The position numbers were made by a program, and so were the translations under genes. Of a DNA stretch of 64,000 nt, positions 26,886-36,586 are shown piece by piece (positions within the stretch are counted from its first letter, which is position 1; each line of letters begins with the position of its first letter). The stretch covers positions 2,294,001-2,358,000 of the forward strand of contig OY843749.1 in the NCBI GenBank assembly GCA_963693025.1, written 5' to 3'. The notes under the pieces are model-generated. The model did not search any database, had not been told where the DNA came from, and saw only the letters and a list, made by a program, of their open reading frames with translations. The DNA is from JAHRAW01 sp963693025. Its GTDB lineage: Bacteria; Pseudomonadota; Gammaproteobacteria; Arenicellales; Poriferihabitantaceae.

Positions 26886-27884
26886 ATGAAACACAAATTG
26901 CATCTTCGAAAACCCTTGATGGGACTGATTTCTACGCTGGCAATCTCCCATTTTGTCGCTGTCACCGCATTTGCTGAAGACTTGTCGGTGCGGCTGGACT
27001 TCTCACCCTGGGGTATTCACGCCGGCATGCATCTTGCCGAGCAAAAAGGATGGTTTAAAGATGCGGGGCTGAATGTCGATATCATAGACGGCAAAGGCAC
27101 GAACAACACGATTCAACTTATCGGAAGCGGTCAGGGCGATGTCGGTCAAGTCCAATTAGGTCCTATGGCCGTGGCGCGTGAACGTGGAATTCCGATCAAA
27201 TCGTTCGCAGGATGGGTTCGAAAATCCGATCTTGCTGTGTTGGTGCCAGCGGACTCAAATCTAAAAACTGTTGCCGATTTGAAGGGAAAAAAAGGAGTTT
27301 GTTTTTCCGCCAGCCCTTGGACTCCCTACATAGATCAATTTTTGTCCAATGGCGGTCTGCGCCGAGAAGATTTTGACATTGCGATGGTTGCACCAGCATC
27401 AATGGTCGGCGCTTATGCTTCCGGTCAAGTGGACGGCTTGTTGACCGTAGCACCGTTCGGGTTGCCTCTGGTGGCGGCCTCTCGACCGGCGCGTGCGATA
27501 CTATCCGCCGATTATGGCGTCTCCTTTCCCAGTTACGGGCTCATAGCGCGCGAAGAAACTCTGGTGAATAAGCGTGACGCTTTGTCAAAATTGGCGCAAA
27601 TACAGCAACGTGCATGGGCATATATTTTCGACGGCCATATTGACGAAGCGGTTGCCGCCATTGCCGTTGCTCGTCCGGAGGCCAAATTCAGTACTGATGT
27701 GCTTTCCGGGCAGATTGAAAGTTACCGGGAATTTTTTGTTACTGAACGCACCAAAAACAAACCATACGGCTGGCAATCAAGGGATGATTGGCGGGACGCT
27801 ATTCATACGATGGCTGATGCCGGGTTAATAAAAAAGTCACGGCAACCGGCGGAATTCTTCACGAATGATCTGTTACGGAAATAA
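26886..27884 (+). CDS. ABC transporter substrate-binding protein (NMT1/SsuA type)
   Basis: A periplasmic binding protein of 332 residues with a cleavable signal peptide ending near VTAFAED. The mature part has the NMT1/THI5-like pattern LDFSPWGIHAGMHLAEQKGW, followed by GSGQGDVGQVQLGPM. Relatives bind nitrate, sulfonates, thiamine precursors or hydroxymethylpyrimidine-like compounds. The adjacent ATPase and permease complete the transporter, and hyuAB nearby suggests a hydantoin or similar cyclic amide (inference). Confidence 0.85.
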   Translation: MKHKLHLRKPLMGLISTLAISHFVAVTAFAEDLSVRLDFSPWGIHAGMHLAEQKGWFKDAGLNVDIIDGKGTNNTIQLIGSGQGDVGQVQLGPMAVARERGIPIKSFAGWVRKSDLAVLVPADSNLKTVADLKGKKGVCFSASPWTPYIDQFLSNGGLRREDFDIAMVAPASMVGAYASGQVDGLLTVAPFGLPLVAASRPARAILSADYGVSFPSYGLIAREETLVNKRDALSKLAQIQQRAWAYIFDGHIDEAVAAIAVARPEAKFSTDVLSGQIESYREFFVTERTKNKPYGWQSRDDWRDAIHTMADAGLIKKSRQPAEFFTNDLLRK

Positions 27885-27908
27885 ACCGGATGTGCGTGTG
27901 GGTTTGGC

Positions 27909-28685
27909 ATGAGCATGCTCATCAATATTGCCAATGCGGGCAAGATTTACACGTCAAAAGACGGTGATATTGAGGCGTTGCGCGATATTACTCTTGATAT
28001 ACACGCGGGTTGTTTTACCAGCATCATTGGTCCTAGTGGTTGCGGAAAAAGTACATTACTCAAATGCATGTCCGGGCTGGAGAAACTGACCTCGGGGCAT
28101 GTTAAAATACACGGTCAAATCATCCATGAGCCTCCCGACCGTATGGGCATCGTATTTCAGCGCGACGTGTTGCTGGACTGGCGCACAATCATTGACAATG
28201 TGCTTTTGCCGATTGAGTTTGCCGGTTTGCGAAAAAGCGACTATCACGAACGTGCCGCGGTGCTGTTGGATCGTTTTGGCTTGGCTACCTATGAGAACAA
28301 ACGCCCTTGGGAATTGTCTGGCGGTATGCGTCAACGTGCCGCCATTTGTCGTGCGCTAATTACCGACCCGGATTTATTATTTATGGACGAGCCTTTTGGC
28401 GCACTTGATGCCATGACCCGGGATGATCTCAATTTGGAACTTGCCAGACTATGGCAGGAGGATCAGAAGACCGTTTTATTTATCACCCATTCCATTCACG
28501 AAGCCGTGTTTCTCTCCGATGAAGTCGTCATTATGGCGCGCAATCCCGGGCGCATTGTTGAGCGAGTTCAGATTGACATACCAAGACCGCGCCTCCTCAG
28601 CCTACGGCAAAGCAAAGCGTTTACTGATTGCGTGGCAAAAATCTGGCGGCATTTTGCGGAATTGGGCGTTATTCGGGAAAACTGA
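27909..28685 (+). CDS. ABC transporter ATP-binding protein (SsuB/TauB type)
   Basis: 258 residues with Walker A GPSGCGKST (about residue 40), Q-loop, signature LSGGMRQR, Walker B LLFMDEPFGALD and the H-loop FITHSIHEA. It energises uptake of the substrate captured by the upstream binding protein. It lies 24 bases after that gene and 3 bases before the permease gene, all on one strand. Confidence 0.92.
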   Translation: MSMLINIANAGKIYTSKDGDIEALRDITLDIHAGCFTSIIGPSGCGKSTLLKCMSGLEKLTSGHVKIHGQIIHEPPDRMGIVFQRDVLLDWRTIIDNVLLPIEFAGLRKSDYHERAAVLLDRFGLATYENKRPWELSGGMRQRAAICRALITDPDLLFMDEPFGALDAMTRDDLNLELARLWQEDQKTVLFITHSIHEAVFLSDEVVIMARNPGRIVERVQIDIPRPRLLSLRQSKAFTDCVAKIWRHFAELGVIREN

Positions 28686-28688
28686 AAC

Positions 28689-29474
28689 ATGTTCGCACGT
28701 TATGAACACTTTCTCTCGGTGTCGGGCATGCTTGTCGGCATCGTAATTTTATGGGAAGGAGCAACGAGGCTGTTTGCGATAGAAAGCTTCATACTGCCCC
28801 CTCCCACGGTTGTTATGGTTGAGCTGTGGTCTCGACATTCATTTTATTTACATCACGCCGGTTTTACGCTGGCAACTACGGCCGCCGGTTTTGCATTGGC
28901 GCTGGTTTTCGGCATTGCGCTTGCCGTCGCCATTGTGCATTCCCGGTTTCTTGAGCGTACGCTTTACACTTTGCTTGTGGCGTTAAACTCCATACCAAAG
29001 GTGGCGCTTGCGCCGTTGTTTGTTATTTGGTTGGGTACCGATGCCACGCCCAAAATTGCTGTTGCACTAATGATTGCCATTTTCCCGATCGTCATCGACA
29101 CTGTACTGGGACTCAAATCGGCAGACCTCGACCAGATTGACTTGGCGCGCTCGGCACGCGCAGGAAAAACGTTGATTTTGTGGAAAATTCGATTCCCCAG
29201 TGCGATGCCCAGCATCTTTGCCGGCGCCAAAGTGGCAATTTCTTTTGCTTTGGTCGGAGCAATTGTCGGCGAATTTGTCGCCGGCAACACGGGGCTTGGT
29301 CATGTAATTCTAACCGCACAAGGGTTGTTTGACACGCCCAGTGTGTTTGCCGCAATTATTGCTCTTGGGGTAATGGGAACGCTGTTATTTTACGCAGTTC
29401 ATGCAGTGGAGAAGCGGCTGATGTTTTGGCATGTTTCGCAAAGATTAGCATCCACCGGCACAATGCCAGTATAA
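28689..29474 (+). CDS. ABC transporter permease (SsuC/TauC type)
   Basis: 261 residues with about six transmembrane helices. The EAA-type cytoplasmic loop that contacts the ATPase is seen in LARSARAGKTLILWKIRFPSA near residue 165. It belongs to the nitrate/sulfonate/taurine/pyrimidine class of importers. It directly follows the ATPase gene. Confidence 0.9.
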   Translation: MFARYEHFLSVSGMLVGIVILWEGATRLFAIESFILPPPTVVMVELWSRHSFYLHHAGFTLATTAAGFALALVFGIALAVAIVHSRFLERTLYTLLVALNSIPKVALAPLFVIWLGTDATPKIAVALMIAIFPIVIDTVLGLKSADLDQIDLARSARAGKTLILWKIRFPSAMPSIFAGAKVAISFALVGAIVGEFVAGNTGLGHVILTAQGLFDTPSVFAAIIALGVMGTLLFYAVHAVEKRLMFWHVSQRLASTGTMPV

Positions 29475-29523
29475 TAGACAAAATGCCCGGATGGATAATT
29501 CCTTCGCGAATGGGAGTAGTAAA

Positions 29524-30150
29524 ATGAAAACGCGCAAAAACAGGTCATCTGATTTGTCGAAACAAAAAATTCTTTCGGCTGCGCTAGACGAATTTACTGC
29601 AAAAGGTTTTGACGGTGGCCGGGTGGACAGAATTGTGGCTAATTCGGGGGTCAGTAAAAACCTTCTTTATTATTATTTTGGCAGCAAAGATAAATTATTT
29701 TTGACCTTGCTGGAAAACGCATACGCAGCCATGCGACGGGACCAAACAGATGAAACAATGGACGACGCGCCACCCTTGCAAGTGATGGAAAGATTTGTTT
29801 GCAACACCTTTCGCCATTTTGTAAAACATCCCGAAATTGTGACGCTATTGGCTAGCGCGAATTTGCACCTCGGGCGGCATTTGGATGGTTCGGAAGTGAT
29901 ACAGGATTTATTTGACCCATTAGTGAATTCAATTGAGAAAACGCTGTCGCGTGGCAAAAAAGAGGGCGTGTTTCGTCAAAATGTGGATGTAATAGACCTC
30001 TACATATCCATTGCCGGACTTGGTTTTTTCTATCAGTCTTGCCGTTTTACACTCGGCAAATTATTTAATCGCGACCTGGAAGATCCGGTCATGATAAAAA
30101 AGCGTGAAAAGCATATTGTGGATATGATTATGCGTTACTTACAAGCATGA
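29524..30150 (+). CDS. TetR-family transcriptional regulator
   Basis: 208 residues from the ATG at 29524 (preceded by GGGAG); an in-frame ATG at 29491 is an alternative. The N-terminal helix-turn-helix has ILSAALDEFTAKGFDGGRV and SGVSKNLLYYYFGSKDKLF; the C-terminal part is a ligand-sensing helical domain. It is the last gene of the ABC operon and converges with hyuB. It is the likely binder of the two identical operators at 26821 and 33940, making this a locally controlled regulon (inference). Confidence 0.9.
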   Translation: MKTRKNRSSDLSKQKILSAALDEFTAKGFDGGRVDRIVANSGVSKNLLYYYFGSKDKLFLTLLENAYAAMRRDQTDETMDDAPPLQVMERFVCNTFRHFVKHPEIVTLLASANLHLGRHLDGSEVIQDLFDPLVNSIEKTLSRGKKEGVFRQNVDVIDLYISIAGLGFFYQSCRFTLGKLFNRDLEDPVMIKKREKHIVDMIMRYLQA

Positions 30151-30156
30151 CGGATA

Positions 30157-31821
30157 TCAATCTCGATATTGTTCAAAATATTTGGCCGCATAACCCGGCG
30201 TGATTTTTTCATCCGCGATATCACGCTCCACCAGTGCCAGAGAACGCTCCTCCGGTTTGCCAAATCCGCCACCGCCACATTGTTCATGTCGTACAACATC
30301 ATCTTTGAATATTTGGCAAGTTACCTTGCCGGGGAGGTCCCGCCATTCGCCGTTGCGATACAGTTTGTTGGCGCAGTGCCTAGACGATAAACCGCCAGCA
30401 AGACCATAGGGTTTGAATTTGGTTCGGTCGGCGCGCAACTGCAAAACCGCTTTGTCCGCCAGCAAACGATAGGAACGAGTAATACCGAGACCGCCGCGCC
30501 ATTTGCCGGCACCGCAACTATCCGGCAGAAGAGCGTATTCCTCAATGCGAATCGGTTGGCGCGCTTCCAGTGATTCAACTGGGGTATTGGACAGATTTTG
30601 CGAAGGGTTGGTGATGGCCTCAATACCATCGCGGTCGGGTCTGCCGCCCCATGCACCGCAAATCATGTCGACAACAATAAACGGCGTTCGGTCACTGTGG
30701 TATCCACCGATTGATACAACCGTGTTACCGCCTTCACCCGCCGCTGGCACGCGGTCGGGCACGATTTGGGAAAGCGCGCCCAGCATGGCGTCGAAAACCC
30801 GATAGCCGGTAAGCGCGCGCGCAGCGCAGGGCGCAGGCATAACACAGTTTAAAATGGAGCCCCGGGGCGCCGTTACGGTTATGCAACGAAACACACCCTC
30901 ATTGTTTGGAATATCCCCCTTCAATACCGATCGCACACTGAGATACGAGCAGGAATTAGTATACGACATGGTGGTGTTCAACGCCGCATCCACTTGCATG
31001 GAAGAACCGCTGTAATCCACATAAAGATGGTCGCCCTTAACCTCAATAGTAACCGCAATTGGTAGCGGCTCGTCGTTAAAGCCATCGCTGTCTACGTAAT
31101 CCACAAACCGATAAATACCATCGGGCCATCGTGCAATTTCCGCGCGCGTCATTCGTTCGGCATAATTTAGCAACTCGGCAAAACAGGCAAGCGCGTTGTC
31201 TATGCCATGTTTGTCAAAAAACTTACCCAATTCGCGTGAGCCGACTCTGCTGGCGGCGTATTGTGCCAAAAGGTCCCCCAACACAAGTTCCGGAACCCGG
31301 ACATTTTTTTCAATGATTGCGCGAATTGCCTCATTTATTTTCCCGTTTTCATAGAACTTAAGTGGCGGCAGGCGCAATCCTTCCTGAAATATCTCGGTGG
31401 AATCGCTGGCATTAGAGCCGGACACTCGCCCGCCCATGTCGGTATGATGACATATCACCACCACAAAAGCGCGCAATGTATCATCATGAAAAACTGGCAT
31501 AATCATAAAAATGTCCGGCAAATGCATGCCACCCTGATAAGGGTCATTCAAAATAATCGCATCATCAGGTTTGAAGCTCCCTTTGAACTGGGACATTACC
31601 GCTTGAATCGCCTCTGGCACCGCTCCCAGATGCAGAGCAATGGTTTTTGCCTGAGCAATCATTTCTCCGTTGGCATCACAAAGTGCTGCTGAATAATCCA
31701 TCACATCTTTGACGATTTCCGAGTGTGCGGTGCGGACAATGGTATACGCCACTTCATCCACAATAGAATCGAGAGCGCTTTTGACAACCGCAAAAGTAAT
31801 TGGATCAATCGAGGGAGGCAT
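30157..31821 (-). CDS. hyuB: Hydantoinase B / oxoprolinase family protein
   Basis: 554 residues. It starts at 31821 with MPPSIDPITFAVVKSALDSI, the family N-terminus; the frame extends upstream only into hyuA. Landmarks are ILNDPYQGGMHLPDIFM (about residue 95), ICHHTDMGGRVSG and GGNTVVSIGGYH. With HyuA it forms an ATP-dependent enzyme that opens hydantoin-like or 5-oxoproline-like rings. The start codon lies one base after the hyuA stop. Its end faces the TetR gene, seven bases away. Confidence 0.88.
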   Translation of the reverse strand: MPPSIDPITFAVVKSALDSIVDEVAYTIVRTAHSEIVKDVMDYSAALCDANGEMIAQAKTIALHLGAVPEAIQAVMSQFKGSFKPDDAIILNDPYQGGMHLPDIFMIMPVFHDDTLRAFVVVICHHTDMGGRVSGSNASDSTEIFQEGLRLPPLKFYENGKINEAIRAIIEKNVRVPELVLGDLLAQYAASRVGSRELGKFFDKHGIDNALACFAELLNYAERMTRAEIARWPDGIYRFVDYVDSDGFNDEPLPIAVTIEVKGDHLYVDYSGSSMQVDAALNTTMSYTNSCSYLSVRSVLKGDIPNNEGVFRCITVTAPRGSILNCVMPAPCAARALTGYRVFDAMLGALSQIVPDRVPAAGEGGNTVVSIGGYHSDRTPFIVVDMICGAWGGRPDRDGIEAITNPSQNLSNTPVESLEARQPIRIEEYALLPDSCGAGKWRGGLGITRSYRLLADKAVLQLRADRTKFKPYGLAGGLSSRHCANKLYRNGEWRDLPGKVTCQIFKDDVVRHEQCGGGGFGKPEERSLALVERDIADEKITPGYAAKYFEQYRD

Positions 31822-31822
31822 G

Positions 31823-33910
31823 CTAATCTCCTGGTTTAATATCAATAATGACGCTTTGGGTTGTATCCAAATGAGCTTGCGCGTCCGGCGGTACAACCAT
31901 GGTTGTGTCATACGCATCAATAATCGCCGGCCCAACAACTTGTTCGCCTAATTTCATTGCCGCCCGTTGAAAAATCAATGTCTGTGCAAATCCTCCAAAT
32001 GATTGAAAATACGCTTGCCGAGTTGGCGGCGACTCGGCAACAATCTCATCGGTGACGGACAAAGCGTCGAATTTCAGGAGATTCCCGCTGTCACCACGTG
32101 CGATAAGGCGCAGATTAACAATTTCCACTGGCTCATCCGTATGATGGCCATACATTTGGGCATAAATCGACATGAAATCAATGCGTATTTGTTCGGCAGG
32201 TTTTCCCGATGCATAAGGGATGGTGACTTCGGAAGACTGGCCAATATAACGTCCGTCCAGTGTGATTTCGTAGGTAATTTGTTTGTCGGAAAAGCCTTCT
32301 GCGCGCATTTGTTGTGCGGCTTTCTCTCGCAAGTTGTCCGCGACTGCGGCAAGCTCTTCGTGCCCAAGCACGGACAACGGTTTGAGAACTGTTTGCACAT
32401 CGCTGTAGCTTGCATTGGCAGCAAGCATGCCCAGCGAGCAGAAGACGCCTGATATTGGTGTCACCACTATCCTGCGAATTTCAAGCATCTTGGCAACTTC
32501 AGCAGCATGAACCGGCCCGCCACCGCCCGATACAATCAACGTCATGGTGCGCGGGTCGCGGCCGCGTTCCACGGTAACCGCACGAATAGCGCGTGCCATT
32601 TCTGAATTAGCAATTTGGCGAATGCCGACCGCAGCATCGGCAAGGCTTAGTCCAAGCGGTTTGGCGATATGTTTTTCAATCGCTTTTGCGCTCAATTCAG
32701 GCCGGATGCTGAGGCTACCGCCGGCAAACCCGGCGGGGTTAAGATAACCGAGGCAAATATTCGCATCAGTCACGGTGGGTTTATCATTACCCAAGTTATA
32801 GCAGGCGGGCCCGGGTGCCGCACCCGCCGAATGCGGCCCCACGCGTAGCAGCCCGCCGCTATCTATCCATGCAATGGAGCCGCCCCCCGCGCCGACTTCA
32901 GCAATGTCAATAGTGGGTACTTTCAGCATATAACCGCCACCCTTCACAAATCGGCTTGGCGTACTAATTCCATCGCGGAACTCATATTCAGTGGTTATGG
33001 CAGGCAAACCGTCTTTAATCAGCGATGCTTTCGCAGTGGTGCCTCCGAGATCAAAAGCAATGGCATCGCTCAAACTCCGGATTTTGGCGATTTTTGCCGA
33101 ACCAATCGCGCCGCCCGCAGGGCCCGAACCCACAGCAAACACCGGTTTATCCGCCGCCACTGCCACTGTCACCATGCCGCCAAGCGAAGTCATCACGCGC
33201 AACGGAGCAGTGAGCCCTGCCGCCATCAGACGAACCATCAGTCGGTCGAGGTAGCGGCGCATTTCCTTGAGCAAATAAGCATTTACCACTGTTGTGCTGG
33301 TGCGCTCGTATTCTTTCATTTCGGGAAGGACTTCGCAGGAAACGGTCACCATCAAGTCAGAAAATTCGTCGTTCAAAATCGCCATTGCACGATGCTCATG
33401 CACCGAATTCTGATAACTGTGTAAAAAGCATATGGCCACAGTCTCCACCCCGTCATCGACGAACTTGCGTCCGGCGACGCGCACGTCTTCTTCATTCAGT
33501 GGTGTCACGATTTTGCCTTCGGCATCAATGCGTTCGGTGACTTCCAATCGCCATCGCCGTGGCGACAGCGGCACCGGTTTGGTCCATGAAAGATCAAACA
33601 TCACCGGTGTGCGTATTCGAGCAATTTCCAGGATGTCACGAAATCCTTTCGTGGTCAGAACGCCAGTGCGCGCACCTGTCTTTTGTAAAATCGTGTTTGA
33701 GCCGATGGTTGTTCCGTGTACAATCTCCGTTACATCAGCCATGCTTGCCCCTATTGAAAGAAGCATCTGGTTTAACCCGGCAATAACCGCTTCTCCCACG
33801 TCTTCGGGGGTGGATGCCACTTTGATTGCGTGTAGTACGCCGTCACCCCGTTGCGCGACAATATCCGTAAATGTTCCGCCAATATCAACGCCAATTCGGA
33901 GTGTTTTCAT
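31823..33910 (-). CDS. hyuA: Hydantoinase A / oxoprolinase family protein
   Basis: 695 residues. The N-terminal RIGVDIGGTFTDIV is the ASKHA-type phosphate-binding loop; EIVHGTTIGSNTILQ, FAVGSGPAGGAIGSAKIA, AFDLGGTTAKASLI and VSGGGGPVHAAEVAKML follow in family order. It carries the ATP-binding part of the HyuAB amidohydrolase. It is the first gene of the hyuAB unit and has the same palindromic operator upstream as the ABC operon. Confidence 0.9.
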   Translation of the reverse strand: MKTLRIGVDIGGTFTDIVAQRGDGVLHAIKVASTPEDVGEAVIAGLNQMLLSIGASMADVTEIVHGTTIGSNTILQKTGARTGVLTTKGFRDILEIARIRTPVMFDLSWTKPVPLSPRRWRLEVTERIDAEGKIVTPLNEEDVRVAGRKFVDDGVETVAICFLHSYQNSVHEHRAMAILNDEFSDLMVTVSCEVLPEMKEYERTSTTVVNAYLLKEMRRYLDRLMVRLMAAGLTAPLRVMTSLGGMVTVAVAADKPVFAVGSGPAGGAIGSAKIAKIRSLSDAIAFDLGGTTAKASLIKDGLPAITTEYEFRDGISTPSRFVKGGGYMLKVPTIDIAEVGAGGGSIAWIDSGGLLRVGPHSAGAAPGPACYNLGNDKPTVTDANICLGYLNPAGFAGGSLSIRPELSAKAIEKHIAKPLGLSLADAAVGIRQIANSEMARAIRAVTVERGRDPRTMTLIVSGGGGPVHAAEVAKMLEIRRIVVTPISGVFCSLGMLAANASYSDVQTVLKPLSVLGHEELAAVADNLREKAAQQMRAEGFSDKQITYEITLDGRYIGQSSEVTIPYASGKPAEQIRIDFMSIYAQMYGHHTDEPVEIVNLRLIARGDSGNLLKFDALSVTDEIVAESPPTRQAYFQSFGGFAQTLIFQRAAMKLGEQVVGPAIIDAYDTTMVVPPDAQAHLDTTQSVIIDIKPGD

Positions 33911-33935
33911 GTGGTTTTCACCATATCACCATGTA

Positions 33936-33958
33936 ATATACTAACAAGTTAGTCAATA
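33936..33958 (-). promoter_or_regulatory. Palindromic operator upstream of hyuA
   Basis: ACTAACAAGTTAGT at 33940-33953, inside the same 23-bp block that precedes the ABC operon, here facing hyuA on the complement strand. It lies 26 bases upstream of the hyuA start. The rest of the gap to 34070 shows nothing else recognisable. Confidence 0.65.
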
Positions 33959-34070
33959 TTTTATCTCAATCTATCTTATATGCAAGCATTTTGTGTGAAT
34001 CCACCACTGTTGTTGCCTTCGTGGTTGTGTGGTCTGATGTTACCGCCAAGCCAGAAAGCATCCTGCCCGG

Positions 34071-34850
34071 CTACTTCGTCGTATCCTTAGCCGGTGCGTT
34101 GAATACAAGTTTCTGGTAATCAAACCCGCTTTCAATCGTCGGTTTGATGATTTGGAAATAGGGGGAGACGTCGAAGTCGCGGGGGGTGAATAGGCTGTGG
34201 TGGCGGATGTGTAGGATTTCTTGGACGCTGTAGTGGTAGTCGGACAGGACGGTTTTTTTCTCTACGCGCGGCAGGATGGGGTAGCGGACGGACTGGAAGG
34301 TTTCGGCGATTAAGGTTGAGCAGATGGCGCGCGAGGGGTCGCGGCTGCCGAAGGCCAGCATGCGGCGGCGGAAGCGCACCGGCACCGGGGGGGTCGGGAA
34401 GAGGTATCTGGCGAGGTCGAAGATGTGTTTGAGGTCGTAGCCGAGGCCGATGCTGTCCACCATGCGCCCGACCACCGTGTTGCGGTCGTCGTCGCTGAGG
34501 TTGACGGGTCGGCAGATGCGCGTGTTGAAATCCCGGTATTTGGACAACGGCGAGGCGATGACGCCTTCGGCGAGTTCGGCTTCAATCAGCGGGCAGGGCT
34601 CGCCGCCGGAGGTGAATTGCTGCGAGCCGGGACCGGCGTAAAACGCCGCGTGCGACCAGGTTGACTGCGTCAGGTATTTGATCGCCGTGCTGATGCGGGT
34701 GTCGCCTTCGACCAGCAGAATGTCGGCGGGCTGCAGGCACGATTCGAGCACCGGCACATCGTAGGTGCTGAACGGCTGGTAGTTGGGGATGGGCGTGCTG
34801 AGGTAGCGGGCGATGCGCCGACCGAGGTTGAGTCTGAGGGGACCGGACAT
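34071..34850 (-). CDS. Permuted papain-like amidase (YiiX/C92 family)
   Basis: 259 residues. ADILLVEGDTRISTAIKYLT and WSHAAFYAG contain the histidine, PLIEAELAEGVI the acidic residue, and SRAICSTLIAETF the late cysteine. This His-before-Cys order is the circularly permuted NlpC/P60 arrangement. Related proteins are proposed to cleave amide bonds in lipids or cell-wall peptides; the substrate is unknown. No signal peptide is evident. It stands between the hyu locus and a FemAB-like gene. Confidence 0.75.
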   Translation of the reverse strand: MSGPLRLNLGRRIARYLSTPIPNYQPFSTYDVPVLESCLQPADILLVEGDTRISTAIKYLTQSTWSHAAFYAGPGSQQFTSGGEPCPLIEAELAEGVIASPLSKYRDFNTRICRPVNLSDDDRNTVVGRMVDSIGLGYDLKHIFDLARYLFPTPPVPVRFRRRMLAFGSRDPSRAICSTLIAETFQSVRYPILPRVEKKTVLSDYHYSVQEILHIRHHSLFTPRDFDVSPYFQIIKPTIESGFDYQKLVFNAPAKDTTK

Positions 34851-34919
34851 GAGGTTGTTTTGTTTTCGTGATGTTCGGGTGTCGGACGCGCGGCGCTTAT
34901 CGGCGATTATGACGCACGA

Positions 34920-36101
34920 TTATGACGCATCGAGGCGATGGTAGGGAGAGTGCTGTTTGACCGCATTGATATACTGCTTGATGCCGGATTTTTCGTGCCC
35001 CGCGAATTGCTCGATTGCCCGCGAGAACGGGCTTTGCGCCATCCAGTGCAGCGAGCGCGTGCGCGTGGGCGCGAAGCCGCGCGCGATTTTATGCTCGCCC
35101 TGGGCGCCGGGGTCGAAGCGGTGCAAGCCGCGCTCGATGCAGATTTCAATTCCCTGATAGTAACAGACCTCGAAATGAAGGCTGTCGAGGTAGCCCCGGC
35201 AACCCCAGTGCCGACCGTAGAGCGTGTGGTCGTCCAGATACATCAGCGCGGCGGCCACGGGGTCGGAATCGCCACCGCCACCGCCACCGTGATGCGCCAG
35301 CACCAGTTGGATTTGGTCGGGGAGGGCGGATGACAAGTCGATAAAAAACGCCGCGTTAAACGCCGGATAACCATATTTTCGGTCGTAGATTGCGCGATAC
35401 AGCCGGCTGAAATCGTGCCAGTCTTTTTCGCCGGCGGTGTGTCCGTCGAGGCGGCGGATGACCACCCCGGAGCGCGCCACCTTGTCCCTTTCGCGGCGAA
35501 TGTTCTTGCGTTTTTTCGCCTTGAGCGTGTCGAGGAACTGCCCGAAGTCGCGGTATCCGCGGTTGTGCCAATGAAACTGGCAGTCCATCCGCGACACCGC
35601 GCCCGGTCGGTTCAACAGGTCATACTCGTCGGGCTCAAGGAACAGGCTGTGGATGCCGCTGAACCCGCCGCGCCGCATCAATTCGCGCGCGCCGCGCAGC
35701 AATGCCCGGACGACTTCCTCGCGCCGCTCGGCGTGTGCCAGCACGCGCTGACCCGACGCGGGCGTGAACGGAATGGCGTTGACCAGTTTGGGGTAATACT
35801 CAAGCCCGGCGCGGTGAAAGGCGTCGGCCCAGGCGTGGTCAAAGACGAATTCGCCCCACGAGTTGTGCTTCTCATACAGCGGCATGGCGCCAATCAGCGC
35901 CCCGTCGTCAAAGCACGCCAGATGGCGGGGAATCCAACCGGCGCGCTCGCCGACACACGCATGGCGCTCCATCGCCGACAAAAATTCATGCCGAATAAAG
36001 GGGTAATGGGCGCGCACCAGCGCATTCCATTGACGGGCGTCAATGGTGTCTATGCCGGGGAAGGTTGTAATTTTCACTGGTGGTGGAGTGGCTGAAGTCA
36101 A
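34920..36101 (-). CDS. FemAB-like / GNAT-type N-acyltransferase (COG3146-like)
   Basis: About 393 residues. FIRHEFLSAMERHACVG near the N-terminus, SLFLEPDEYDLL, YRDFGQFLDTLKAKKRKNIR and LYGRHWGC then HFEVCYYQGIEICI near the C-terminus are typical of the predicted N-acyltransferases once called DUF482. They carry a doubled GNAT fold; the substrate is unknown. No ATG is available at the N-terminus: the TTG at 36101 or a GTG eight codons later must be used. A Gly-rich insert (HHGGGGGGDSD) lies near residue 270. Confidence 0.75.
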   Translation of the reverse strand: MTSATPPPVKITTFPGIDTIDARQWNALVRAHYPFIRHEFLSAMERHACVGERAGWIPRHLACFDDGALIGAMPLYEKHNSWGEFVFDHAWADAFHRAGLEYYPKLVNAIPFTPASGQRVLAHAERREEVVRALLRGARELMRRGGFSGIHSLFLEPDEYDLLNRPGAVSRMDCQFHWHNRGYRDFGQFLDTLKAKKRKNIRRERDKVARSGVVIRRLDGHTAGEKDWHDFSRLYRAIYDRKYGYPAFNAAFFIDLSSALPDQIQLVLAHHGGGGGGDSDPVAAALMYLDDHTLYGRHWGCRGYLDSLHFEVCYYQGIEICIERGLHRFDPGAQGEHKIARGFAPTRTRSLHWMAQSPFSRAIEQFAGHEKSGIKQYINAVKQHSPYHRLDAS

Positions 36102-36211
36102 ACCATTATTTTAGCCTGAATGGTGGTGTTAGAGCGGCGCAGGCGGTGGCGGTGGCGCACGACGGATTCGCCGTTATAATGCCGCTTGAGCCGATGCCAG
36201 ACTCGCCAGTC

Positions 36212-36578
36212 AAGCACCCATCAAGCAAAGTTGACAAGAACAACCCCAACAAAACCAAAACCAAAACCAAAACCTCGTCATTCTCGAGCGTTAGTGTCCG
36301 TTTGCCGTCGCGCTTCTTCTTGCGGCGGCTTACGGACACTTACGTCCTCGGGAAAAATCCGCCGGGAGCGGATTTTCGCGCAAGCCCGAAGGGCACGTAT
36401 CAGGGATGATACGCGCAATCTCCCTAAGGTTGGCACGGGCTTTGTTGAAATTCACGGTAGCCTTAGGGAGATTCCCGAATCGAAGAAAATATGGTCGCCT
36501 GTCGGCTCCCTATTTTCTACCGTTCGAGAATGACGGGTAGTTGTTTTTTGTTTGTCAACTTGGCTTGATAGTGCCCCT
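36212..36578 (+). repeat. Complete composite repeat: outer inverted ends enclosing a hairpin repeat
   Basis: Outer ends ATCAAGCAAAGTTGACAA (36220-36237) and its near reverse complement TTGTCAACTTGGCTTGAT (36552-36569) enclose a full CGTCATTCTCGA copy (36276-36535). That copy contains an extra module with AAATCCGCCGGGAGCGGATT and GTATCAGGGATGATAC, also found at 3347 and 46871. It lies between the acyltransferase and glnE and gives the uninterrupted form of the element at 1877-3460. Confidence 0.8.
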
Positions 36579-36586
36579 TTTTTAGA

